From assembly GCA_902622985.1 (NCBI GenBank), contig CACNSH010000002.1:124001-188000 (forward strand): DNA of 64,000 bases, given 5' to 3'. This stretch comes from an uncultured Pelagibacteraceae bacterium (GTDB lineage Bacteria > Pseudomonadota > Alphaproteobacteria > Pelagibacterales > AG-422-B15). Position 1 is the first letter of the stretch. Every line of letters starts with the position of its first letter. A program made the position numbers and the translations under genes. The notes beneath the pieces were generated by a model. That model worked only from the letters and a program-made list of their open reading frames with translations, was not told the origin of the DNA and ran no database searches. This document shows positions 47,427 through 56,476 of this stretch, piece by piece.

Positions 47427-48281
47427 ATGAAGTTTGAAGGAACCAGCTCCTATATTGCAACAGAGGATCTTAAAGTAGCAGTTAATGCCGCTATTACTCT
47501 TGAAAGACCAATAATAGTTAAAGGTGAGCCAGGCACTGGTAAAACAATGCTAGCTCATGAGGTAGCAAAATCTCTAGATGCTGAAATAATCACTTGGCAT
47601 ATTAAGTCCACAACTAAAGCTCAACAGGGTCTCTACGAATATGATGCTGTTACAAGATTGCGAGATTCGCAGCTTGGAGATGAAAAAGTTAAGGATATCA
47701 AAAATTATATTAGCAAAGGCAAATTATGGAATGCTTTTGAGAGCGATAAAAGGCCGGTTCTACTAATTGATGAAATTGACAAGGCTGATATCGAATTTCC
47801 CAACGATCTGCTACTAGAACTAGATAAAATGGAATTTTTTGTTTACGAAACTGGTGAGACAATTAAGGCGCAAAATAGGCCAATAGTAATTATAACATCA
47901 AACAATGAAAAGGAATTACCAGACGCGTTTCTTAGAAGGTGCTTTTTTCATTATATTAAGTTTCCTGATCCAAATACGATGGAAGAGATCGTTGAAGTAC
48001 ATTATCCAGATATAAAAAAAGATCTAATTCAAGAAGCATTTAAAATATTTTACGATATTAGAGAAGTTCCAGGAATTAAAAAGAAGCCATCTACATCTGA
48101 ACTAATTGATTGGCTAAAGTTGCTCATGACGGATGACGTAGATGCTAAAATCCTTAGAGAAAAGGATCCAAAAAAGCTAATACCACCTCTTCATGGGGCT
48201 TTGCTAAAGAATGAACAAGATGTTCATTTATTTGAGCGTTTAGCTTTCATATCTCGTAGAGAAAATGAGAATGTTGAGTAG
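47427..48281 (+). CDS. MoxR-family AAA+ ATPase
   Basis: A 284-residue AAA+ ATPase with Walker A GEPGTGKT (residues 33-40), Walker B VLLIDEIDKA (111-120), a sensor region IVIITSNNEKELPDAFLRRC with arginine finger, and a helical lid. MoxR ATPases act as chaperones that help mature or activate partner complexes, usually with a VWA protein encoded next to them. That partner follows here after 28 bases. The client is not evident from the context. Confidence 0.9.
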   Translation: MKFEGTSSYIATEDLKVAVNAAITLERPIIVKGEPGTGKTMLAHEVAKSLDAEIITWHIKSTTKAQQGLYEYDAVTRLRDSQLGDEKVKDIKNYISKGKLWNAFESDKRPVLLIDEIDKADIEFPNDLLLELDKMEFFVYETGETIKAQNRPIVIITSNNEKELPDAFLRRCFFHYIKFPDPNTMEEIVEVHYPDIKKDLIQEAFKIFYDIREVPGIKKKPSTSELIDWLKLLMTDDVDAKILREKDPKKLIPPLHGALLKNEQDVHLFERLAFISRRENENVE

Positions 48282-48309
48282 AGTAAGAATCTCTATAAAA
48301 TAATATTAT

Positions 48310-49488
48310 ATGTTTATTAATTTCTTTTTTGACCTCAAACAAGCGAGCTTACCCGTATCATTAAAAGAATACTTGATGTTGATGGAAGCGATGAATAAGC
48401 GTGTTGTTGACTCATTCAATGTTAACGACTTTTATTATTTAAGCCGCTCGGCATTAGTCAAAGATGAGAGATATTTAGATAAATTTGATCGAGTTTTTGG
48501 CCATTCATTTAAGGGGTTAGAGAACCCTGAAGGTGAAACAACAAAAGAAATACCAGAAGAATGGTTAAAATTGATGGGGCAAAAGTATTTAACTGATGAA
48601 GAAAAAAAGATGATTGAGTCCTTGGGTGGCTGGGACAAATTAATGGAAACGCTCAAACAGAGGTTGGAAGAGCAAAAAAAGAGGCACCAAGGTGGAAGCA
48701 AATGGATTGGAACAGGTGGAACATCTCCATTTGGAGCATACGGCTATAACCCTGAAGGAATAAGAATTGGTCAGAAAGAAGGAAAAAATAAAAAGGCAGT
48801 AAAAGTTTGGGATAAAAGAGAATTTAGCAACTTAGATGGCGACGTAGAACTTGGTACTAGAAATATAAAGATTGCTCTTAGAAGGTTGAGAAAGTTTGCA
48901 CGTGAAGGAGCTGAAACTGAGTTAGATTTAGATAATACAATTAAATCTACTGCTCATAAAGGTTACATTGACGTTAAAATGATGCCTGAACGAAGAAATA
49001 AAATCAAAGTATTACTTTTTTTTGATGTTGGTGGATCAATGGATGCGCATGTTAAAATCTGTGAGGAGCTATTTTCTGCAGCAAGAACAGAATTTAAACA
49101 CATGGAATATTTCTACTACCACAATTGCTTGTATGATGCGGTTTGGAAAGATAATAATCGCAGATACAATGACAATATCAAAACATGGGACGTTCTGCAC
49201 ACATACCCATCTGATTATAAAGTAATATTTGTTGGAGACGCTGAAATGAGCCCGTATGAAATAACCTACCCTGGCGGAAGTGTAGAGTTCTGGAACGAAG
49301 AGTCTGGTGAAACTTGGCTAACTAGAATGTTAAACGTATACGAAAATGCGATTTGGCTTAATCCGATACCTGAACGATATTGGGATAGAATTGCATCAAC
49401 TTCCATTATAAAGCAGATCTTTTCTGATCGGATGTTTCCTCTCACAATTGAGGGAATTGATCAGGCCATGCGTGAACTAAATAAATAA
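48310..49488 (+). CDS. VWA-domain protein, CoxE-like partner of MoxR
   Basis: A 392-residue protein whose C-terminal half is a von Willebrand A domain with the MIDAS-like motif DVGGSMD starting at Asp239, in the context LFFDVGGSMDAHVKICEELF. The Gly in place of the first Ser of DxSxS is usual for this subfamily. The N-terminal half is helical with a charged stretch and a glycine-rich linker (about 120-160). It pairs with the MoxR ATPase just upstream; together they probably load or activate a target complex. Confidence 0.85.
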   Translation: MFINFFFDLKQASLPVSLKEYLMLMEAMNKRVVDSFNVNDFYYLSRSALVKDERYLDKFDRVFGHSFKGLENPEGETTKEIPEEWLKLMGQKYLTDEEKKMIESLGGWDKLMETLKQRLEEQKKRHQGGSKWIGTGGTSPFGAYGYNPEGIRIGQKEGKNKKAVKVWDKREFSNLDGDVELGTRNIKIALRRLRKFAREGAETELDLDNTIKSTAHKGYIDVKMMPERRNKIKVLLFFDVGGSMDAHVKICEELFSAARTEFKHMEYFYYHNCLYDAVWKDNNRRYNDNIKTWDVLHTYPSDYKVIFVGDAEMSPYEITYPGGSVEFWNEESGETWLTRMLNVYENAIWLNPIPERYWDRIASTSIIKQIFSDRMFPLTIEGIDQAMRELNK

Positions 49489-49491
49489 ACC

Positions 49492-50361
49492 ATGCTTAAA
49501 GAGCAGAACGTTATTTTAGGCATATCTTTGTTATGCCTTGGATTATTAATAGCTCCTTTATATGATGCGCTTGCTAAGTACTTAAGCGAGGACATTGGTA
49601 TACTTGAAATAATTTGGGGACGTTTTTTCAGCCATTTTATTTTCTTAGTGCCACTTGTTTATTTTTTAAAAGGAAAAAAAGAATTTGTTAATCAATCAAC
49701 GAAGCATCAATTAATCAGAGGTACTTTTATATTTCTTGCGACGGCATTCTTTTATGCTTCAATTTCACAAATCCCTCTTGCTAATGCATTAAGCATAATG
49801 CTCATTGCTCCCATTGTGGTGGTATTCATGTCTTCATTTATTTTGGGAGAAAAATTAAATTCACTGAAGATCTTTTGTACATTTTTTGGTTTTTTTGGAA
49901 CTCTTTTAGTAATACAGCCAGGGTTTAGTGAGTTTAATTATTTTTCTTTATTTGCCTTATTTTCAGGATTCTTTTATGCAATGTATCTTGTTTACACGCG
50001 CCGCGTAAACTTTACTTCTGATCCATGGGTAAGCCTGTGTTATACCTCTATTCCTGGGGCACTAATAATGACTATCTTTCTACCTTTTTATTGGGACAGT
50101 GATCCTAATTTTAGTCAGATTATTTTGATGGGCTCAATTGGTTTAGTTGTGATTCTGGTGCATTTTATATTTATAAAAGCTTATCAAAATGCTGAAGCAA
50201 GCATTTTGGCTCCATTTCACTATTTTGAAATCGTCAGTAATATGCTAATAAGCGTCTTATTTTTTAGAGATATTCCAAACATAATAGTGTGCTTTGGAAT
50301 TCTTTGTATTGTGAGTAGCGGAGTACTTATAACTGTTAGGCAAAAACTAAATTATGAATAA
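49492..50361 (+). CDS. EamA-family (DMT) transporter
   Basis: A 289-residue inner-membrane protein with ten predicted helices forming two EamA repeats (about 8-140 and 150-285). The repeat signature shows in ATAFFYASISQIPLANALSIMLIAPIVVVF and in the later AYQNAEASILAPFHYFEIV. Members move metabolites such as amino acids, riboflavin or nucleotides; the substrate is not recognisable. It starts 3 bases after the VWA gene and overlaps dusA by 8 bases. Confidence 0.85.
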   Translation: MLKEQNVILGISLLCLGLLIAPLYDALAKYLSEDIGILEIIWGRFFSHFIFLVPLVYFLKGKKEFVNQSTKHQLIRGTFIFLATAFFYASISQIPLANALSIMLIAPIVVVFMSSFILGEKLNSLKIFCTFFGFFGTLLVIQPGFSEFNYFSLFALFSGFFYAMYLVYTRRVNFTSDPWVSLCYTSIPGALIMTIFLPFYWDSDPNFSQIILMGSIGLVVILVHFIFIKAYQNAEASILAPFHYFEIVSNMLISVLFFRDIPNIIVCFGILCIVSSGVLITVRQKLNYE

Positions 50362-51325
50362 TTTGAACGTTGACTATCGCTTTTCTGTAGCACCAATGAT
50401 GGGAGTAACAACTCCAAGCGCTAGGTACATGTACCGTCTTATCTCAAAAGAAGCTGTTTTATTTACTGAAATGATAGCCAGTCAAGCTTTACACAGAGGC
50501 GATTACAAAAAACTTCTTAGAAAAGAAAATATCGAAAAACCTGTCATTCTACAGGTTGGTGGTTCTGATATAGGCTTATTAAAATATTCAGCAAGTTTAG
50601 CAAATAAGTTTGATTATCAGGGTATCAATTTAAATGTTGGCTGCCCCTCTAAAAAAGTTTCTCAAGGGAAAATGGGGGCGTGTTTGATGAAAGAAGCTGA
50701 ACTGGTTAGAGATTGCTTAAGTGGAATGAGAGAAGAGACTTCAATGGATGTTTCATTAAAATGTAGAATTGGTGTTGATGAATTTGATTCTTATGATTTT
50801 TTTAAAAATTTCATTTCTACAGTTCTTGAGAGTGATGTGAAAGTTATTTTTATTCATGCCCGTAAAGCTTTTCTAAAAGGTCTTGATCCAAAAAAAAATC
50901 GTACATTGCCTGAACTTAAATATGAATTTGTTTACAATATCAAAAAAGAATTTCCTGATATTAAATTTATCATGAACGGAGGTTTGACAAATATTGATGA
51001 CTGTATTGAACAATTGAAATATTTAGATGGAGTGATGGTAGGTCGAGCAGTACAGGCAAACCCTTTTTTTATTAAAGACGTGGATCATATTTTTTATGGT
51101 CAAAGCAATATTCAAGTTAACAAGTCCGATGTCGTGAAAAAGTATTTTGATTATATTAAAATGAATATTGAAACTGTATCTACCTACGAATTGCTCAGTC
51201 CATTACTTTCACTTTGTTTTGGAGTTCCGGGATCTAAAAAATTTAAACAAGAAGTGAATGAACTAATAAGAGCGAGAGATATCAATAAGTTAGAAGATAC
51301 TTATCTAAATTTGATTGCCGCTTAA
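50354..51325 (+). CDS. dusA: tRNA-dihydrouridine synthase, DusA type
   Basis: FMN enzyme that reduces uridines in the tRNA D-loop. The 323-residue protein has the start FSVAPMMGVTTPSARYMYRL, followed by GCPSKKVSQGKMGACLM with the catalytic Cys at about 110, IHARKAFLKGL and NGGLTN, which define DusA rather than DusB or DusC. The C-terminal helical RNA-binding domain is present. It overlaps the transporter at its start and the nitroreductase by 4 bases tail to tail. Confidence 0.93.
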   Translation: MNNLNVDYRFSVAPMMGVTTPSARYMYRLISKEAVLFTEMIASQALHRGDYKKLLRKENIEKPVILQVGGSDIGLLKYSASLANKFDYQGINLNVGCPSKKVSQGKMGACLMKEAELVRDCLSGMREETSMDVSLKCRIGVDEFDSYDFFKNFISTVLESDVKVIFIHARKAFLKGLDPKKNRTLPELKYEFVYNIKKEFPDIKFIMNGGLTNIDDCIEQLKYLDGVMVGRAVQANPFFIKDVDHIFYGQSNIQVNKSDVVKKYFDYIKMNIETVSTYELLSPLLSLCFGVPGSKKFKQEVNELIRARDINKLEDTYLNLIAA

Positions 51326-51897
51326 ATTATTTCAGCAATATCAGAAAAGTCATACCTCGGGGCTCTCTCATAAAAACCACCTTCAGCAGCGTATCCCAAA
51401 TTACATAGAAAATTGCTTTTAATTGTTGTGCCATTAAAAAATTCTTTATCAACCAGATCATTTGAGAAGCCAGACATTGGTCCTACTGATAAACCAAGGG
51501 AATTTGCTGCTTTTATAAAGTAACCTCCCTGAATTGATGAATTTCTAAAAGCTGTAACCTCAGACTTGGTTGTATCATTTTCAAAATATTGCTTAGCATC
51601 CTCACGTAAATAGTTTCTGGGAAGATCACGCCAAAATTCTATGTCCATTCCAATAATTGTACATACAGGGGCGTTGATAACTTTGCTAATATTATCATCA
51701 CTCACTAATCTTGATAGCTTTTCCTTTGAGGTACTACTTTTAAGAAACTTTAATCTCATTGGACTAGAGTTAAACGAGGTTGGGCCCCACTTAACAAGAT
51801 TATAAAGTTCATTGAGCGTGTCGTTTGCAACTTCCTTTTCAGTAAATCTATAGCAAGTTTGTGGTTCAACAAAAATTTCTTTTAATCTGTCTGACAT
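51322..51897 (-). CDS. Nitroreductase family protein, RutE/HadB-like
   Basis: A 191-residue FMN-dependent enzyme. The segment KWGPTSFNSSPMRLKFL and the later GLSVGPMSGF match the RutE/malonic semialdehyde reductase subgroup (RutE reduces malonic semialdehyde in pyrimidine breakdown), while related enzymes reduce quinones or nitro compounds. The rest of the rut operon is absent, so the specific reaction is uncertain. It lies next to glutathione peroxidase, pirin and quinone oxidoreductase genes, a redox-flavoured group. Confidence 0.83.
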   Translation of the reverse strand: MSDRLKEIFVEPQTCYRFTEKEVANDTLNELYNLVKWGPTSFNSSPMRLKFLKSSTSKEKLSRLVSDDNISKVINAPVCTIIGMDIEFWRDLPRNYLREDAKQYFENDTTKSEVTAFRNSSIQGGYFIKAANSLGLSVGPMSGFSNDLVDKEFFNGTTIKSNFLCNLGYAAEGGFYERAPRYDFSDIAEII

Positions 51898-51898
51898 C

Positions 51899-52360
51899 TT
51901 AAATAATAGCTTTTATGTGCTCTTCAATCTCTTCAGGTTTTTTTTGTGTACCAAAACCTCTAACAAATTCACCTTCTTTATTGATTAAAAACTTTGTAAA
52001 ATTCCACTGTATCTCTCTGCCAGCTTCTTCAGTAAGCTTAACAAAAAGAGGTGATGCATTCTCTCCATTAACATCAATCTTATTAAACAGGCGAAAGGAT
52101 ACATTATACTTTGTGTCACAAAAATCCTTTATTTCCTCATTCGTCCCTTTTTCTTGGGCACCAAATTGATTACAAGGAAATGCTAAAATTTCTAACCCTT
52201 TGTCTTTATATCTATCATAGAGATTTTGTAAGCCAGTATATTGCGGTGTAAATCCACAAGCACTTGCTACGTTTACAATTAATAAAGTTTTTCCCTTAAA
52301 TTCTTCCATTTTGATAGAGTTCATATCAATGTCTTTTACTTCAATGTCATAAATGCTCAT
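51899..52360 (-). CDS. Glutathione/thioredoxin peroxidase, Cys type
   Basis: Reduces hydroperoxides using thiol donors. The 153-residue protein has the catalytic Cys35 in NVASACGFTPQY (Cys, not selenocysteine), the Gln in FPCNQFGAQE, and the Trp-Asn of EIQWNFTKFL, completing the tetrad. No signal peptide is present, so it is cytosolic. It is one base downstream of the nitroreductase gene's upstream edge and 9 bases after pirin, likely one operon. Confidence 0.94.
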   Translation of the reverse strand: MSIYDIEVKDIDMNSIKMEEFKGKTLLIVNVASACGFTPQYTGLQNLYDRYKDKGLEILAFPCNQFGAQEKGTNEEIKDFCDTKYNVSFRLFNKIDVNGENASPLFVKLTEEAGREIQWNFTKFLINKEGEFVRGFGTQKKPEEIEEHIKAII

Positions 52361-52368
52361 ATTTTTCC

Positions 52369-53205
52369 TTATCTTACAAATGTTCCGTTATTATAGTCAT
52401 TAATCGCTTGAATGATCTCACTTTTGGTATTCATTACAAATGGTCCGCCACGAGCAATGCTTTCACCAATTGGTTCACCTGCGATTAATAAAAACTTAGC
52501 ATTGGTTTCAGCGGATACTTTCAAATTATTGCCATTTGTCAACAATACTAATTTAGATCCCTCAATATTATTATGAGATAGGTTACCGATTTTTATTCTG
52601 CCATCAACCAAGTAAACAAAACTGTTATGCGATTTAGGTATTGAAAAACTAAACTGTTTATTTTGTTTAAGTTCAACATCAAAGAATATTGGCTCAACAT
52701 TATGCTTTTTAATCGGCCCTTCAGCATTCTCAAATTTTCCAGCAATTACTTTGACTTTTTTATCTTCATCATGATGTACACTCATCTCATTGGCATCAAT
52801 ATAATGATATTCAGGCTTACTCATTTTTAAGCTAGCAGGCATATTAATCCATAACTGAAAACCATGAAGCTTGCCCTCCTTCATAGCAGGCATTTCGGAG
52901 TGAATAATTCCACTGCCAGTTTTCATCCACTGTACATCGCCTGCTGTCATTCTTCCTTCTCCACCAGTACTATCTTTATGCTCAAATTCTCCAGCCAGCA
53001 TATATGTCACCGTCTCTATTCCTCTATGAGGATGTGATGGAAAACCAGCTATATAGTCCCTACTGTCTTCAGAACCAAATTCATCCAACATTAAAAAAGG
53101 ATCAAAATAGTTTGGCTCAACACCTATACTTCTTTTTAATTTTACTCCAGCACCGTCTGTTGCGGGAATAGGATTAATGATATTTTTTACCTCAATGTCA
53201 GACAT
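52369..53205 (-). CDS. Pirin family protein
   Basis: A 278-residue bicupin. The N-terminal barrel has the full metal set: His58, His60 (FPSHPHRGIETVTYML), His102 and Glu104 (GIIHSEMP). Bacterial pirins can act as quercetin dioxygenases or modulate metabolic enzymes. The adjacent genes encode a quinone oxidoreductase and a peroxidase, suggesting a part in redox or xenobiotic responses, though that is inference. Confidence 0.92.
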   Translation of the reverse strand: MSDIEVKNIINPIPATDGAGVKLKRSIGVEPNYFDPFLMLDEFGSEDSRDYIAGFPSHPHRGIETVTYMLAGEFEHKDSTGGEGRMTAGDVQWMKTGSGIIHSEMPAMKEGKLHGFQLWINMPASLKMSKPEYHYIDANEMSVHHDEDKKVKVIAGKFENAEGPIKKHNVEPIFFDVELKQNKQFSFSIPKSHNSFVYLVDGRIKIGNLSHNNIEGSKLVLLTNGNNLKVSAETNAKFLLIAGEPIGESIARGGPFVMNTKSEIIQAINDYNNGTFVR

Positions 53206-53208
53206 ATT

Positions 53209-54159
53209 TTAATTAAAGGTTAAAAGTATTTTGCCTTTTGCGCGACCACTTTTGAGATGATTGTAAGCATCAAGGTATTGATCAAAAGAAAATATTTTTT
53301 CGATGATGGGCTTAATCTTTCCATCTTCAATCCACATTCTAAATAAATCTAAATTTGCAGTTGATGTTCTACCAGATAATACGACTCTTGATTTTTTTCT
53401 TTGAAACAACTGTTTTGCTACATCTATATTATTGTAAATATTATTTTTTGTAGTCACATATATTCCGTTAGCCGATAAGATTTTTGATGCCTTAGGAAAA
53501 GATAGATTTCCATTTGCATCAAAAACGATATCATATTTTTTTGATGAAGATAAAATATCTTCTTTTGTATAATCAACAACGTCATCTATATTAAAATCAT
53601 TTTTGATCCATTCGTAATTTCTATCACTTGTTACCGCAGTTATTTCTGTTTCATATATTTTAGCCATTTGAATTGCAAAAGAACCCACTCCTCCGGATGC
53701 ACCATTAATTAAGATCTTGTGTCCCTTTCGAATTGAAGCAATATTTCTCAATGCTAGCAACGATGTATTTGCTACTTGAGGAATAGCGGCCGCTTCGTGT
53801 AACTTGATATTTTTTGGTACAAGTGAAATTAACTTTTGAGAAATTTTAATTTTTTCTGCGGCACTTCCATTGAATAATATATCTGTCATGCCAAATACTT
53901 TATCACCAACTTTAAAAGCTCCTACATCTCTTCCAATTTCAGTAATTTCACCACTGAAATCACAGGCAGTGAATATAGGAAATTTATTCAGATTGGTTAT
54001 AGGCTTAAACCCACCTTGCATTTTTTTGATATCAACTGGATTAAGCGATACGGCCTCGATCTTTACAATTACTTCTGATCTTTTAGGTCTTGGCTCAGCG
54101 ACCTCTAAAATTTCAAGATTATCTATATCTCCGTATGAGTTGTATCCTATTGCTTTCAT
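53209..54159 (-). CDS. Zinc-independent MDR oxidoreductase (quinone reductase-like)
   Basis: A 316-residue medium-chain reductase. It has the GroES-like N-domain (EVIVKIEAVSLNPVDIKKMQGG), a Rossmann domain with GASGGVGSFAIQMAK, and the end IKPIIEKIFSFDQYLDAYNHLKSGRAKGKILL, typical of NADPH:quinone reductases. The zinc-binding cysteines of alcohol dehydrogenases are absent. It is the first gene of a four-gene minus-strand run with pirin, peroxidase and nitroreductase. It is divergent from the PAP2 gene. Confidence 0.88.
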   Translation of the reverse strand: MKAIGYNSYGDIDNLEILEVAEPRPKRSEVIVKIEAVSLNPVDIKKMQGGFKPITNLNKFPIFTACDFSGEITEIGRDVGAFKVGDKVFGMTDILFNGSAAEKIKISQKLISLVPKNIKLHEAAAIPQVANTSLLALRNIASIRKGHKILINGASGGVGSFAIQMAKIYETEITAVTSDRNYEWIKNDFNIDDVVDYTKEDILSSSKKYDIVFDANGNLSFPKASKILSANGIYVTTKNNIYNNIDVAKQLFQRKKSRVVLSGRTSTANLDLFRMWIEDGKIKPIIEKIFSFDQYLDAYNHLKSGRAKGKILLTFN

Positions 54160-54223
54160 TTAAATATCTTATTAATGATTTTTTGATATATAATTAATAA
54201 AACCACAAATACAATAGATATTC

Positions 54224-55114
54224 ATGATTTATAGTTTACTTAATGACATTAGTTGGGTAGTCAATATTCGAACACCCTATTTAACTCCTATATTTGAATT
54301 TTTTACATGGTTGGGATATCGAGATTTTTTATTCATGTTTATCCCATTTATTTATTGGTGTTATGACCGAAAAGTTTTTGGCAAACTTCTTGTAATAGTT
54401 TTCTTTTCCGCAATTATAAATTCATTTCTGAAAGATGTTTTCCAAGATCCTAGGCCGGATTTTGCTCTTAATATTGATCCATGGCTTCAAACTGAAACTT
54501 CATTCGGGTTTCCAAGCGGTCACACTCAAATTGCGGTCGTGATTTGGCTTTATATAGCCTTAAATGTGAAGAATTTATTTGTAAAATCACTTTCAATAAT
54601 TTTTCTTTTTGGAGTGCCTCTAAGCCGAGTTTACTTGGGAGTTCATGACATTGGAGATATTTTAGGAGGCTTGGTTGTTGGATTAGTTACTCTTTACATT
54701 GCAGACCTTATCTACAAAAACATTGAAAGAGGAAATATTAAATTCAATACCTTTACAAAATATTTATCATTAGTTGTAATCTTTCTTTTATTTTATCTTG
54801 CATGGCCGACTGCACATGGAAATGAAGCAGCAATAGCAATCGGAGGTCTAATGATTGGTTTCTTCATCGGCAAAGATATTGACTATAAACAATTTAATTT
54901 TGTTCGTACTTCAAATGCATTTACTCATTACATATCATGCTTTTTGGCGTTAGTTTTATTTCTTTTGTTTAATGAATTTCTAAATTTAGCTTTTGAAAAT
55001 GTGAACTTGCCTATAGAACTTGAAACGGCTTTAAGTTCATTAATATTAGGCTTTTTTATTTCTTTTTTGTCTCTTTACTTACTTTCAAAAATTAAACTTC
55101 AATTATCTAAGTAA
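54224..55114 (+). CDS. PAP2-family membrane phosphatase
   Basis: A 296-residue inner-membrane protein. The three PAP2 motifs are clear: KDVFQDPRPDF, FGFPSGHTQ and LSRVYLGVHDIGDILGG, with catalytic His in the second and third. About seven helices follow the family pattern, with extra helices after the active site (about 185-290). Likely substrates are lipid phosphates such as undecaprenyl-PP, PA or PGP; I cannot choose. The 3' end overlaps the MBL gene by 16 bases tail to tail. Confidence 0.9.
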   Translation: MIYSLLNDISWVVNIRTPYLTPIFEFFTWLGYRDFLFMFIPFIYWCYDRKVFGKLLVIVFFSAIINSFLKDVFQDPRPDFALNIDPWLQTETSFGFPSGHTQIAVVIWLYIALNVKNLFVKSLSIIFLFGVPLSRVYLGVHDIGDILGGLVVGLVTLYIADLIYKNIERGNIKFNTFTKYLSLVVIFLLFYLAWPTAHGNEAAIAIGGLMIGFFIGKDIDYKQFNFVRTSNAFTHYISCFLALVLFLLFNEFLNLAFENVNLPIELETALSSLILGFFISFLSLYLLSKIKLQLSK

Positions 55115-56121
55115 GTTTCTCCATGCTTTAATGTGAAAAATCTATCTTGAGAAATATTATATTTTGAGACGACTTCAATTAACTTTTGAGGCGGCTCTCT
55201 TACAGGCTCATCGGTCAAAATAAATGTTCCCCAAGACATGCCAATGGCTTTAGAAGCTTCTAAATCCAAGAAAGACATTACTGCCTCTTCAGGATTCATG
55301 TGTGATACTTCCATGATCCATCTTGGCTCGTAAGCACCGATTGGAATAGCAGCTAAATCAACTGACCCTAATCTTTTTCTGATTTCTTTAAAATCATCAG
55401 AATAGCCTGTATCACCTAAATGAATAAAGCTATGATAATAGTTTTTAAAATGCCAAGCTCCCCATAAAGTTTCATTTCTATCAAATAAGCCCCTTGCCGA
55501 CCAATGTTGCACAGGAGCAAAAGTAATTTCTGTATCACTTACTTTAATTGAGTCCCACCAATCTAGTTCTCTCACATTCTTTATCCCTTTATTTATGAAC
55601 CATTCTTCGAGACCCAGTGGGACTAAAAAAAGTACATCTTCGTATTTTTCCGAGATTAATTTCACGCTTCTATAATCAAGGTGGTCATAATGACTATGAG
55701 AAATTGTTACGACATCAATGTTTGGTAAATCTTCAATTTCCATACCGGGTGGCATATATCTCTTTGGTCCGGCAAAACTCAATGGTGAGGCTCGATCAGT
55801 AAAATGTGGATCTGTAAGCACATTTATATCCTTGTTTTGATATAAAAAAGTTTCATGCCCAATCCATGTAGTAACAATGTTATCATTGTTATATATTTCT
55901 TTGTAATTTGGTTTCTCCATTTCAAATTTAAATGTCGATAAATCCTTACTTCTTCTCTCCCAACTCCATTGCATTAGTTTTTTAAAACTACTTTCATATG
56001 GTACTCCATTAGTATTTGCATAAGTTCCATCCGATAAATGATGTGCGGGGTTTTGTGGTAGGTTTTCAGTACTTGCTGACGCAGCATAAAATAAAAATAA
56101 GAACAATAAAACCAATCTCAT
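55099..56121 (-). CDS. Secreted metallo-beta-lactamase-fold hydrolase (NAPE-PLD-like)
   Basis: A 340-residue protein with a signal peptide (about residues 1-18). The metal site SHSHYDHLD has His142, His144, Asp146 and His147. Later ligands are in LGDTGYSD and in PIGAYEPR near the end, as in the NAPE-PLD/RomA-like branch whose members act on phospholipid-like or phosphodiester substrates. The protein is probably exported to the periplasm or membrane. It is next to the DUF983 and sox genes but no direct link is visible. Confidence 0.85.
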   Translation of the reverse strand: MRLVLLFLFLFYAASASTENLPQNPAHHLSDGTYANTNGVPYESSFKKLMQWSWERRSKDLSTFKFEMEKPNYKEIYNNDNIVTTWIGHETFLYQNKDINVLTDPHFTDRASPLSFAGPKRYMPPGMEIEDLPNIDVVTISHSHYDHLDYRSVKLISEKYEDVLFLVPLGLEEWFINKGIKNVRELDWWDSIKVSDTEITFAPVQHWSARGLFDRNETLWGAWHFKNYYHSFIHLGDTGYSDDFKEIRKRLGSVDLAAIPIGAYEPRWIMEVSHMNPEEAVMSFLDLEASKAIGMSWGTFILTDEPVREPPQKLIEVVSKYNISQDRFFTLKHGETYLDN

Positions 56122-56123
56122 AA

Positions 56124-56471
56124 TTATTTATCCCTTAAGCTCCACAATATAGCCAGACATATACTTTTTGATATCGGAAGCACATAAAGTACTGTCAGTA
56201 TTGTAATTGGTATCCATGTAATTGCTTGCAACCATAACTGAGGTGAATAGTTTTGTTCTATATATAGAACTAAAGGAATAATGATGTGTCCAACAATAAT
56301 AATTGTAAGCCAGGGACCAAAATCATCCGTTCTATAAATTGAGAGCTTTTCATTACAATTATTGCAATTAGGCTTCATTTTCAAATATTGCTTATAAATT
56401 TTTTCTTCTCCGCATTGCGGGCATTTTTTAAAAACTGATCGAGATAAGGCAAGTAATAATGATACTTTCAC
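56124..56471 (-). CDS. DUF983 zinc-ribbon membrane protein
   Basis: A 115-residue protein with two CxxC pairs (Cys17/20 and Cys36/39) near the N-terminus, in KCPQCGEEKIY and PNCNNCNEKL, forming a likely zinc ribbon, and two transmembrane helices (about 55-72 and 83-101). This matches DUF983 proteins, common in alphaproteobacteria and sometimes placed near cytochrome oxidase genes. Its function is unknown. It starts 5 bases after the soxG stop, so it probably shares the sox transcript. Confidence 0.85.
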   Translation of the reverse strand: MKVSLLLALSRSVFKKCPQCGEEKIYKQYLKMKPNCNNCNEKLSIYRTDDFGPWLTIIIVGHIIIPLVLYIEQNYSPQLWLQAITWIPITILTVLYVLPISKSICLAILWSLRDK

Positions 56472-56476
56472 AATAA

